Below are positions 14,318 to 22,112 of a DNA stretch of 64,000 nt, one piece after another. Source of the stretch: Paenibacillus selenitireducens (GTDB lineage: Bacteria > Bacillota > Bacilli > Paenibacillales > Paenibacillaceae). The stretch is taken from assembly GCF_002021565.1 (NCBI RefSeq), contig NZ_MSZX01000005.1, positions 62,027-126,026 on the forward strand, in the 5' to 3' direction. The position numbers were made by a program, and so were the translations under genes. The first letter of the stretch is position 1. Every line of letters begins with the position of its first letter. A model generated the notes under the pieces. The model did not search any database. It worked only from the letters and a program-made list of their open reading frames with translations, and was not told the DNA's origin.

Positions 14318-15640
14318 TTGGGAGTTAGACAATGGGTCATTAATTGGCTTGAGGCAGGACGTTCAAAGAATGAGCCCGTCAGACAGACAGAATCATACCC
14401 GTATCCGTTCGGAGTGATAGGGTCAATAGGAAATAACCAACCAATACCAAAGAAGACAGAAACGAATCTAAGGTCTTTGAGTGAGTCACCAATTCCACGA
14501 CGAGCGATTAACGTTATAAAGGATGGCATAACAAAACTGAATTGGTCTGTAACAACCATTGATGAGAATGACGCCGAAAAGTATCAAGAGCTATGTAAGA
14601 TCATCGAACGGGCGTTATTAAAACCAAACCAAGCGGATTCATTCCGATCATGGGTTGAACAGATCATTGAAGATATGCTTGTTTGTAGTGCTGGTTCATC
14701 GGAGACGGTCAAATCCAATGATCTGAAACGTCCATTTCGAATGTATCCGGTCGATTCGTTCTCTATCGAACTTTACCCCACATGGGATGGACAACCGGAA
14801 TCATACCGATATGCACAAAGAGTCAACGGGAAATATGTTCACCTAACTGATTCTGAGATGATGTATATTCGCATGAATCCGCGAACAAATACGCCATTCG
14901 GACTTGGGCCGCTCGAAACGGTATGGGAAACAGCAACAAACTTCGTTATGTCACATCGAACGGCAGGGAAACAAACGATAAATACATTCTTGAGAAGAAT
15001 TCTAAATCTCGGGAAGAATGCCAACAGTACCGATGTTAAAGCGTTTCGTGCTTATTGGGAGAACGAAGTAATGGGCCGCGGTATAACACCGATTATCTCA
15101 GGCGAGAGCCCGAGCATACTGGATCTCGGAGCGACAGATGATAAAGCCTTATTCATCGAGTGGCAACGCTTCTTGATTGAAATCGTTGCTATCGCATTCG
15201 GGATATCGCCAAAGAAGCTCGGGCAGACCAAGGATGTTAATCGAAACACCGCAGACAGCGAAGATGAAGATACAAATTCAACGATTCAATCCATTGCGGA
15301 AAATATCGTCGAGCATATCAATAACCACATCATCGACGGAATCTTTAAAATGGGTGGAATCATCGAATTCAAGTTCCATTACGCCACGTCTCTAAAGGAT
15401 TTGAAGACAAAAGCAGATATAGACGCAATTTATTTAGATCGCGGCGTGGATACGATTGATGAAGTCCGAGATAGCAAAGGAAAGAAGGCTCACCCTAACG
15501 GGCATGGCGAAAGGATTCTTGTTCCCAAAGAAAAAGCGATCGACATCAATAAAACGATGGAACAGCAGACTCAAACAACGGAACATGTAAACAAAAAAAT
15601 AGATCCGAATAGCAATGACCCTAACACCACGCCAACGTAG
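14318..15640 (+). CDS. Portal protein
   Basis: 440 aa. TTG 14318 is preferred because AAAGGAGGTGG lies 6 bases upstream; an in-frame GTG at 14309 sits inside that site. The sequence fits an HK97/PBSX-type portal: SPIPRRAINVIKDGI near the start, a central FGLGPLETVWE, FLIEIVAIAFGISPKKLG and a C-terminal NPxT-rich tail. The portal forms the dodecameric DNA channel at the capsid vertex and docks terminase. Confidence 0.85.
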   Translation: MGVRQWVINWLEAGRSKNEPVRQTESYPYPFGVIGSIGNNQPIPKKTETNLRSLSESPIPRRAINVIKDGITKLNWSVTTIDENDAEKYQELCKIIERALLKPNQADSFRSWVEQIIEDMLVCSAGSSETVKSNDLKRPFRMYPVDSFSIELYPTWDGQPESYRYAQRVNGKYVHLTDSEMMYIRMNPRTNTPFGLGPLETVWETATNFVMSHRTAGKQTINTFLRRILNLGKNANSTDVKAFRAYWENEVMGRGITPIISGESPSILDLGATDDKALFIEWQRFLIEIVAIAFGISPKKLGQTKDVNRNTADSEDEDTNSTIQSIAENIVEHINNHIIDGIFKMGGIIEFKFHYATSLKDLKTKADIDAIYLDRGVDTIDEVRDSKGKKAHPNGHGERILVPKEKAIDINKTMEQQTQTTEHVNKKIDPNSNDPNTTPT

Positions 15641-15655
15641 GTGTTTTTATTTTGC
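15623..15655 (+). terminator. Weak terminator overlapping the portal stop
   Basis: AACACC (15623-15628) / GGTGTT (15640-15645) followed by TTTATTTT. Probably partial, since head genes continue downstream. Confidence 0.45.
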
Positions 15656-15676
15656 CTGGAGAGGGGGTGAAACAAT

Positions 15677-16681
15677 ATGCTCGCAACCTTAAAAATGAGC
15701 AAGGAATCTTTACGGGTCCAAGAATTCAAAATGTCGAGTGTCAGTGAGCATCCGAATAAAGTACCTTTCAAGTGTGCATTATTTGCAGTTGATCAGCCGA
15801 GTGACGGATCACCACATGGTGCAGGCGGTAAGAAGATTCGTATATCGTCAGCGGTGTGTGATAAGTACCTACAGACCTTCGTAGGAATGGCGTTGAATAT
15901 CGACTACGTTCACGGTATGTCTGACCATGACCCACGGTTCAAAGTCGCCGTGATTGAAAAGGCGTATCGTTCCATGGACGGATTCGCTTGGGTCGAAGGG
16001 TACATTTTCGGTAAGGACTTCCCCGATGTCGTCGCAACCATTCGATATTACAACAGCTTAGCGTCAGAAAACCAATGGTCAGAATATCAATTTGGTGCAT
16101 CGCTGGAGATGGAAGCAGCGGTTCAAGATGCCATGGATACGAACGACGTTCTAGACGTCATCGAGTTTTGCGGTACGGGTGCAGCGATTCTTTTCGCGGA
16201 TGCCGCCGCTTATACAACAACAAGCTTTGCAGCTAAAAACAATTCAAAGGAGGTTGTCAATACCATGACACCAGAAGAAAGTAAAGCCCTTCAAGATGCA
16301 ATGATTGCACTTACGGCAAGTATGCAATCGGTCGTAACCGATATGGGGACAATCAAATCGGATGTAGAATCCATGAAAGCAGCTCAAGCGGAGGGGGAAC
16401 AACAAGCCGCCGAGCAAACAAAAGAAGCAGAATTGACCGCCGCAAAAGAAGAAGCAGAGAGATATAAGCAAGAGCTTGCAACCTTGAAAGCGGGGAACAG
16501 CGCGGCTCAGGAACCACAACGTAAAACAGTTTCCGCAGCCCAATTGCTGAATAAGATCGATGCTTCCAATGGTGCGGATGGCCTTGATTATACTTCGTTC
16601 TGTGCAGCCGTAGATAAGATGAATCTTCCGACGGTTGAATCTATGAAATTAAAACTACAAGCCAAATCTGAGCTTAAATAA
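15677..16681 (+). CDS. Capsid maturation protease-like and scaffold fusion
   Basis: 334 aa from ATG 15677. Residues 1-195 form a globular region with conserved-looking blocks (NIDYVHGMSDHD, AYRSMDGFAWVEGYIFGKD, ENQWSEYQFGASLEM), in the place of a prohead protease. I cannot assign catalytic residues with certainty, though the His of VHG and Ser of FGASLEM fit the S78-like order. Residues 197-334 are an acidic coiled coil with a basic end, as in scaffolds. A second, stronger start inside the gene makes the scaffold alone. Confidence 0.7.
   Translation: MLATLKMSKESLRVQEFKMSSVSEHPNKVPFKCALFAVDQPSDGSPHGAGGKKIRISSAVCDKYLQTFVGMALNIDYVHGMSDHDPRFKVAVIEKAYRSMDGFAWVEGYIFGKDFPDVVATIRYYNSLASENQWSEYQFGASLEMEAAVQDAMDTNDVLDVIEFCGTGAAILFADAAAYTTTSFAAKNNSKEVVNTMTPEESKALQDAMIALTASMQSVVTDMGTIKSDVESMKAAQAEGEQQAAEQTKEAELTAAKEEAERYKQELATLKAGNSAAQEPQRKTVSAAQLLNKIDASNGADGLDYTSFCAAVDKMNLPTVESMKLKLQAKSELK
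16265..16681 (+). CDS. Nested scaffolding protein (internal start)
   Basis: ATG 16265 is in frame with the larger gene (Met197) and has an AAAGGAGGT site at 16247-16255, stronger than that of the outer start. It would give 138 aa: a helical, Ala/Glu/Gln-rich coiled coil (TAAKEEAERYKQELATLKAG) and a C-terminal capsid-binding-like segment. This is the arrangement of lambda C/Nu3, where the scaffold is translated from within the protease gene. Internal translation is inferred from the ribosome site. Confidence 0.65.
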   Translation: MTPEESKALQDAMIALTASMQSVVTDMGTIKSDVESMKAAQAEGEQQAAEQTKEAELTAAKEEAERYKQELATLKAGNSAAQEPQRKTVSAAQLLNKIDASNGADGLDYTSFCAAVDKMNLPTVESMKLKLQAKSELK

Positions 16682-16697
16682 AAGGAGAATCTAATCG

Positions 16698-17699
16698 ATG
16701 AGTGAACGCGTAGGACAAGCACAGTTTGTATCCATGTCGGCAGCAACCCAATTCCAAGGACCAGGTACTTTGATCACAGATGATTACCAAAAGGAGATCA
16801 CCGATGTACTCCGTCGGAATTCTATTCTGGATGGTAGATTGAATTACGTTCCTGCAACTGGTGATATTTCAACTTACTACGAACAAAACACGGTTAACGG
16901 TGGAGATTTTGTTGATCCAAGAAATCCATCGGCTACAGCATCAAGTAATGAACGCACACCGCACGGTGTGAAGATTAAGGCGATTACAAATCAAGTGAAT
17001 TTCGGTCACTATGACACGACACTTGGGCAGCAGCAAAACAACTTCCCCGAATTAAAAGCAAAAGATTTAAACGATATGCTCAATGCCGTTGGTTTGACGC
17101 ACGGTAAAGGATTATGGAGAGGCACGGATACGAATTTGGTTATTCCAAAAACCTTGTCGTATGTCGGAATTCCGAAGCAAATCACAAATACATTCGTTGT
17201 CAGCCCGACATCTTCAATCGTATCTGCAATTCGCGCCAAAGTTGCCGCTATGGTGGCGAGTGAGAATTACGAGTTAATGCCGACCGCCATTTATATTCAT
17301 CCTATTGGTCATCACTACCTGGAAGAAGAAGAACGTCAAGCATCAACAAATCAGACACAAATCAACAATCTACGAAAAACGACGGTCGCTGGTCTCGAAG
17401 TGCTTGCTATTATGACCGCCGCAGGAATCATTCCTATTATTCCTGAACCATTCATGCCATCAGAAGTAAATGGTTCGGATTCGACTTTGACGGATTATGG
17501 CATTGCGATTCTTACAGAGCCTATGATCGAATACCATTATGTCGGTCAAAAAGGGATCTATCTATTTCAGTTAGGCACTGTTTCAGATCTACAAGAGAAG
17601 TTTATCGGTATCAAATACGGCGCACCTGTCGCTAAAGGTCCGAGCTATGCACATGCATACGGTAAAATCGAACGGCCAACCATGGTTCCGGTTGGTTAA
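16698..17699 (+). CDS. Major capsid protein
   Basis: 333 aa, directly after the scaffold with AAAGGAGAAT upstream. An N-terminal helix leads to a long extended loop-like segment (ATGDISTYYEQNTVNGGDF) and a mainly beta body, consistent with an HK97-fold capsid subunit of about the right size. Identified by order (protease/scaffold, capsid, connectors) and composition more than by a diagnostic motif. Not similar to the prophage 2 capsid. Confidence 0.8.
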   Translation: MSERVGQAQFVSMSAATQFQGPGTLITDDYQKEITDVLRRNSILDGRLNYVPATGDISTYYEQNTVNGGDFVDPRNPSATASSNERTPHGVKIKAITNQVNFGHYDTTLGQQQNNFPELKAKDLNDMLNAVGLTHGKGLWRGTDTNLVIPKTLSYVGIPKQITNTFVVSPTSSIVSAIRAKVAAMVASENYELMPTAIYIHPIGHHYLEEEERQASTNQTQINNLRKTTVAGLEVLAIMTAAGIIPIIPEPFMPSEVNGSDSTLTDYGIAILTEPMIEYHYVGQKGIYLFQLGTVSDLQEKFIGIKYGAPVAKGPSYAHAYGKIERPTMVPVG

Positions 17700-17710
17700 A
17701 TACTTTTCAA

Positions 17711-17732
17711 GAGGTAGCGTAATCGCTGCCTC
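17711..17732 (+). terminator. Hairpin after the capsid gene
   Basis: GAGGTAGCG (17711-17719) / CGCTGCCTC (17724-17732), with only TTTGATAT after it. Likely an mRNA-stabilising or partial terminator hairpin. Confidence 0.4.
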
Positions 17733-17759
17733 TTTGATATAGAAGGAGGAACGAAGCCA

Positions 17760-18182
17760 ATGGCTAAATCAAAGAAAGAAAAAGCTATGACGTTAATAGA
17801 AACCGCGATATCTTTTCGGGATGCCGCTGTAATTGGGACTGAGGCGGGTAACTTCTCGAAAGATGCTGTTGATCTCTTGAATACAGAGATTGAAACAGCG
17901 CAAAAATTTATCGAAGATGAATCCACCGATGATGGTCAACTGGATACATTGCTCACGTCGCTCAATGGAGCGTTAAAGGTATTCCAGGCATCGGAAATCC
18001 CACCATCCACAGATGAACCACAGGTAAATACTAGAATCGTCACACTGAAAGGTTCTGAGAGCGAGAGAAAGGGCGTTCATTCGCTTCATTTGGGCAAACA
18101 GATCATTACATTCATTGACGGTAAAGCCGAGCTTACAGACGCAATAGCGTTGGAATTAGAAAATGCTGGTTATATCGAATGA
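17760..18182 (+). CDS. Head-associated protein of unknown role
   Basis: 140 aa. The first 80 residues are helical (MAKSKKEKAMTLIETAISFR, paired helices) and the last 50 are beta-rich with VTLKGSESERKGVHSLHLG. Lies between capsid and connector and overlaps the latter by 4 bp. Could be a decoration or adaptor protein. Confidence 0.6.
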   Translation: MAKSKKEKAMTLIETAISFRDAAVIGTEAGNFSKDAVDLLNTEIETAQKFIEDESTDDGQLDTLLTSLNGALKVFQASEIPPSTDEPQVNTRIVTLKGSESERKGVHSLHLGKQIITFIDGKAELTDAIALELENAGYIE

Positions 18183-18745
18183 GTACTTATTTAACCATCG
18201 ATGATTCAGATTATGTAGCGAATGGCGTTCAATTAACCATGCCGTTGATTATTCGCGCTTCTGCCATTATTGATGGGGTGTGTAAGCGATCGATTGCTAT
18301 AACGTCGTATACAGAGCGTGTACCGTTGACTGATAACCAACGAGGGCATTTGTCTTATTACCCTGTAAACGATGTGACAGCGGTCAGGGGGCGTCCTACG
18401 CACGGAATAACTGGAATTGATATATTTGGACCGCCTACATTCCAAGACGTCTCTACGGACATTCTGGATGTCGATAAACCCATTGGGACATTATGGTGCG
18501 GATATTCTTTGTTCGGGGTTCCATATTCAGAATTAGAAGTCACCTATACAAGTGGATGGGAAGACATACCGGAGAAGGTAAAGGTGGCTTGTGGATTGAT
18601 TATCAATCAATTGGCAAGCAACCCTAATCCGAATGTTAAAGCAAAGAAGGACTTCGATTTATCCATTGAGTATTTCAGTAGAAACATGGTTACACCGGAG
18701 ATTTCCGAGCTGCTATCTGAATATGTACTTCGATTCTTTAGGTAG
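18179..18745 (+). CDS. Head-tail connector (adaptor) protein
   Basis: 188 aa. N-terminal helices (YLTIDDSDYVANG, LIIRASAIIDGVCKRSI) and the conserved-type VTYTSGWEDIPEKVKVACGLIINQLASNP block followed by a terminal helix are the pattern of gp6/gp15-like adaptors that ring the portal. Order supports this. Confidence 0.7.
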   Translation: MSTYLTIDDSDYVANGVQLTMPLIIRASAIIDGVCKRSIAITSYTERVPLTDNQRGHLSYYPVNDVTAVRGRPTHGITGIDIFGPPTFQDVSTDILDVDKPIGTLWCGYSLFGVPYSELEVTYTSGWEDIPEKVKVACGLIINQLASNPNPNVKAKKDFDLSIEYFSRNMVTPEISELLSEYVLRFFR

Positions 18746-18754
18746 GTGAAATGA

Positions 18755-19327
18755 ATGTTTTATGAATTCACGCATCGTCACACCCCTTGCTATGTTGATA
18801 ATCAACATGATCTCGTCATCCTTTCGCGGGAAAACAAAGCAACGACGGTCGCAGGAAAGGAATATGTCTATAACGGCATGTTCTCTCCAGTGTCGAAAGT
18901 ACATCAAGGTTCCTTGGTCGAGACAATTGATTCATTCCTGGTCCAGACAATGCGGTCCACGACGGATAAAGACAAATACTGTAGTTTGATTAAAACCAAT
19001 GCGGTCATTGAAGTGCAGCGGTATACACAAATCTACGATAAACATGATAATCCGTTAAAAGCTTCCTTCGATTCGGTCGAAAAAGATATTAAAGCCAATG
19101 TACAGTATGTAACGGCACAACTGAGGCAAAATGATGCAGGTTTGCTTCCCACAACTGTCTACGTGCTGCAAATACAATCAACCGTTGATGTAAAAAGACC
19201 AAGCGATAGAGCATTAGTCCTTCCGGACAGAATCATAATTAATGAGCGGCCTTATCAGGTGGATGTTGTCGATGATTTGAAATTTCCAAATCTGTATCAT
19301 GTCCAGTTATCCGAGGACAAACGATGA
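18755..19327 (+). CDS. Head-completion/closure protein candidate
   Basis: 190 aa, beta-rich, with VQRYTQIYDKHDNPLKASFDS and a C-terminal IIINERPYQVDVVDDLK. Position after the adaptor fits a stopper (head closure) protein. Overlaps the next gene by 4 bp. Assigned by order only. Confidence 0.55.
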   Translation: MFYEFTHRHTPCYVDNQHDLVILSRENKATTVAGKEYVYNGMFSPVSKVHQGSLVETIDSFLVQTMRSTTDKDKYCSLIKTNAVIEVQRYTQIYDKHDNPLKASFDSVEKDIKANVQYVTAQLRQNDAGLLPTTVYVLQIQSTVDVKRPSDRALVLPDRIIINERPYQVDVVDDLKFPNLYHVQLSEDKR

Positions 19328-19905
19328 TAACCGGATACGATTATGCGAAAGCCTCCGCAGATTTAGAACATGATTTAGGTGTTGAGATTGCAGGTTTGAC
19401 CAAGTTGGTCCTACTTACTGCCAAAAGCGGCATTCGCTATTATCCAGAAGTGCGGGATTACATGCATATGCAAATGACGGTACTAGCTCATGAGATGGTC
19501 GAGGGTGAAATTACGGCCGAACATTGGCAAGCTTGGTTAGAACAGTTTGGTAAAGGTTCCAAAATGGCTAATAGCATCGATAATCCGGGATTGGTATCTT
19601 ACATAAACTCAGATCAATGGAATCCGCTACGATCCCAAGGAAGTAAAAACGTCGTAGGCCGTGGTGAGGGTAATTATCGCAGCATTGATGGCACTACGCA
19701 TTATTCAGGTGGTGGATATGCGGGCGTAGATTTAGAAGAGTTGGCAGCAAGGGGCGATATTGATAAATCATATGGCCCTACACCGCCATCCTATTTTTTG
19801 CGAATTGCTCTCCAGGCCAATAGAAACCGAATCCTAGAAGGCATTAGCCGCGTGCTCACAACATTCCCATATCATAAATACTTCAAGGAGGTAAAAGATT
19901 CATGA
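19324..19905 (+). CDS. Neck or tail-completion protein candidate
   Basis: 193 aa. Helical N-terminus and a Gly/Ser/Tyr-rich middle (RGEGNYRSIDGTTHYSGGGYAGVD). Stands where gp10-like tail-completion proteins are found. Overlaps neighbours by 4 bp on both sides, indicating tight coupling. Assigned by order only. Confidence 0.5.
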   Translation: MITGYDYAKASADLEHDLGVEIAGLTKLVLLTAKSGIRYYPEVRDYMHMQMTVLAHEMVEGEITAEHWQAWLEQFGKGSKMANSIDNPGLVSYINSDQWNPLRSQGSKNVVGRGEGNYRSIDGTTHYSGGGYAGVDLEELAARGDIDKSYGPTPPSYFLRIALQANRNRILEGISRVLTTFPYHKYFKEVKDS

Positions 19906-20336
19906 GCTTACAGCTTATCAATGCTATACAAGATACTCATAAAAACGATCCAACGTTTATGACTCTCGTTAGCCTGAATCCTCAATCCCCTCCAGAAGAC
20001 ATTGTAAAGAGATTTACGAAGGGGATGGAAGCTGATATTACACTGTCATCCTCAACGGTCCCGCATATATGCGAATACATTATGCCTGGGAGGTTTTCTA
20101 GGAATCCATTGGTGTTTGAAGGAAAGTTTTGTTTAGATTTTTACGGTAAGACATCTTACGAAGCAAAACTAATGTTCGAGCGGTCGTTCGAACTACTCCA
20201 CGATAAGCCTATTCACACATCGGATTTTAGATCCTATTTGTGCGTCCTTGCTTACGATGTGGATTTCGCGACAGGTATTCGTGATGTGAAGGGGTACAAA
20301 GCAATCTATGATGTGGACTATCTCAGAATGAATTGA
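19902..20336 (+). CDS. Tail terminator-like protein
   Basis: 144 aa, alpha/beta, with GKFCLDFYGKTSYEAKLMFE and GYKAIYDVDYLRMN. Size and place (just before the tail tube gene) match tail terminator subunits that cap the tail for joining to the head. No diagnostic motif. Confidence 0.55.
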   Translation: MSLQLINAIQDTHKNDPTFMTLVSLNPQSPPEDIVKRFTKGMEADITLSSSTVPHICEYIMPGRFSRNPLVFEGKFCLDFYGKTSYEAKLMFERSFELLHDKPIHTSDFRSYLCVLAYDVDFATGIRDVKGYKAIYDVDYLRMN

Positions 20337-20346
20337 GGTGAATAAG

Positions 20347-20541
20347 ATGCCGAGTAAGAAAAATATCGAGACAGAACATGAAGAAGAAACAGAGCTTAGT
20401 AAGTTAATTAATCGCAAGATCGAATTAGCCAATAAGCTTGGCATTATGGACGATTACAATCCAATCGATAATTATCAAGGTACTGAAGAATACAAGGAAC
20501 TACAAGAAATCGATAAACGTTTATGGGAACTGGTCAAATAA
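20347..20541 (+). CDS. Small charged protein
   Basis: 64 aa from ATG 20347, with GAGGTGA 6 bases upstream. Nearly all helix, Glu/Lys-rich (EHEEETELSKLINRKIELAN). Unknown role, between tail terminator and tube. Confidence 0.55.
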   Translation: MPSKKNIETEHEEETELSKLINRKIELANKLGIMDDYNPIDNYQGTEEYKELQEIDKRLWELVK

Positions 20542-20579
20542 TCTGACGAGTTCTTTTTTTATTTGAAGGAGGAACACAA

Positions 20580-21362
20580 ATGAATCCAATAGTATTTGAT
20601 GGCGTAGGTACAATGGAAATTACAGAGTTGGACGGCACACTGAAGCTAATTGACGATAAAATCACTAAAGTCAATTTCCAAGCACAATTAGATTGGCAAA
20701 AGGTCATGGGTGGCGACAGCGGATACGCATTCCACTACACAGCCCAGGATCTGCAAGACAAGGTTTCGATTGAACTACCGCGATTCTCTACGGCTCTTGC
20801 TGAGATTTCACAAGGAGCAGATACGATCAATGGTACGGTAGAGTTTAACGAGACTGAGGAAGGTATTCTAAGCCCGACAAATGGGTATTCCATCAAAGCC
20901 ACCACGAAGTTCGGCGGCACTTTGGTAGATAAAAGTGATTCGGTCTATTTGAAAGATCCAAGCACAGGAGAATTAAAGAAGCTTGAACGTGTCGCAGCGA
21001 CGCCAACAGCCACACAATATATGATTGCAAACGGGAAAATCACATCGAACGCAAGCAATGACAACAAGAACATTGTTGTTCGATTAAAATGGTCTACAAC
21101 AGGTACGAAGAGTGCCTTGAGCGGCAAGCGCCGTCCTAAACCGTTTAAATTCACCCATCGGTTCGAGTTAGTGGATGATAGATCAGGCAAGCCCGTTCAA
21201 TGTCAATTGACAATTCATAAGGCGCTTGGCGGTGGTACACTCGACGTATCTCAGGAGCGCAAGAAACCATCTACTAGCACATTAGCTCTTGAAATTATGG
21301 AACCGGATATCACACCAGATAACCCGAATGGTTATGCTGCGGAATTGATTTTTGGAATCTAG
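20580..21362 (+). CDS. Major tail (tube) protein
   Basis: 260 aa, beta-rich, with GGAGG upstream. Position after the terminator and before the chaperone pair is that of the siphophage tail tube protein. The C-terminal half (HRFELVDDRSGKPVQCQLTI, EPDITPDNPNGYA) fits a tube fold. It polymerises around the tape measure. Confidence 0.72.
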   Translation: MNPIVFDGVGTMEITELDGTLKLIDDKITKVNFQAQLDWQKVMGGDSGYAFHYTAQDLQDKVSIELPRFSTALAEISQGADTINGTVEFNETEEGILSPTNGYSIKATTKFGGTLVDKSDSVYLKDPSTGELKKLERVAATPTATQYMIANGKITSNASNDNKNIVVRLKWSTTGTKSALSGKRRPKPFKFTHRFELVDDRSGKPVQCQLTIHKALGGGTLDVSQERKKPSTSTLALEIMEPDITPDNPNGYAAELIFGI

Positions 21363-21372
21363 TCTACGAAAT

Positions 21373-21403
21373 AATATCCCCTACCTCTGCGGTGGGGGAT
21401 ATT
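21373..21403 (+). terminator. Hairpin between tube and chaperone genes
   Basis: AATATCCCC (21373-21381) / GGGGATATT (21395-21403) without a T-tract. Probably lowers read-through after the highly expressed tube gene. Confidence 0.45.
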
Positions 21404-21423
21404 CAATATAAGGAGGAATTACC

Positions 21424-21756
21424 TTGGAAGAAACATTAGATCAAACATTGAATATCGGTTCAGAAATTCGGTTGGCTGAAGGGATTACCAAACGTATTCA
21501 AATTGGTAGTATCGGGTTAATTCGTAAGGTCCGTTCGATCATGAAAGGCAATGAATATAAATTCTCTTTCTCCATCGGACGTGGTAAATGGGAAGCAACC
21601 GAGAATCGAAAAGAAATTGATTTTGATGCTGTTGAGGAAGCGTATAAGGAGGCTTTTAACCTTGTCTTGGTTGAAGGTCTAACCGATGAAGAGTATGAGC
21701 AAGTAGATGAGCAAGGAATTAAGGAGCTGGATGAGCTCCTGGAACGATTTCTATAA
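21424..21756 (+). CDS. Tail assembly chaperone, short form (G-like)
   Basis: 110 aa from TTG 21424 with AAGGAGG upstream. Small acidic protein before the tape measure gene, the fixed place of the siphophage G/T chaperones that coat the tape measure. The next reading frame opens only after 21706 and overlaps the last 16 codons in the +1 frame. Confidence 0.7.
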   Translation: MEETLDQTLNIGSEIRLAEGITKRIQIGSIGLIRKVRSIMKGNEYKFSFSIGRGKWEATENRKEIDFDAVEEAYKEAFNLVLVEGLTDEEYEQVDEQGIKELDELLERFL

Positions 21757-22045
21757 TGAATCATTCCCTCCAGATCCCGACGAAGATATGGATGAAGATA
21801 CCGACGAGGAAGCAGACGGGGAAAGCAGAAAAGATACCGATTGGATGGGGATGTGGGCGCTCTGTGTATCCAACGGCATAACAGATAGTGAATGGATCAA
21901 TATGACCATCCCCAAGGTACGAGCGCTCATGAAAGCAAAGAACCGTAAAGAAGAATTTGAAATCATGCTTCATGGCGGTAAAATTGAAAACAAGAAACCG
22001 AAGAAAGCGAAATACCTCTCTGACCTTGGTTTCTATCCGAAATAG
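21707..22045 (+). CDS. Tail assembly chaperone, T-like extension (+1 frame)
   Basis: Acidic segment (PPDPDEDMDEDTDEEADGES) followed by a helical domain. An in-frame TAG precedes 21707. It could be made by a +1 slip near the end of the first frame: CGA TTT CTA TAA contains TTTC, where a Phe-tRNA could move from TTT to TTC, reading on as TTC TAT AAT. It could also start at ATG 21731, which has AAGGAG four bases upstream. Both routes are open. Confidence 0.6.
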   Translation: MSKELRSWMSSWNDFYNESFPPDPDEDMDEDTDEEADGESRKDTDWMGMWALCVSNGITDSEWINMTIPKVRALMKAKNRKEEFEIMLHGGKIENKKPKKAKYLSDLGFYPK

Positions 22046-22073
22046 ACCCTTCTTAATAAAGGGTCTATTTGTA
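22042..22073 (+). terminator. Attenuator-like terminator before tape measure
   Basis: ATAGACCCTT (22042-22051) / AAGGGTCTAT (22059-22068) followed by TTGTATT; overlaps the T-like stop. Partial termination is likely. Confidence 0.6.
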
Positions 22074-22112
22074 TTGGCTCTTACCTCAGCGATGGAAAGG
22101 GGTGAATGATCA

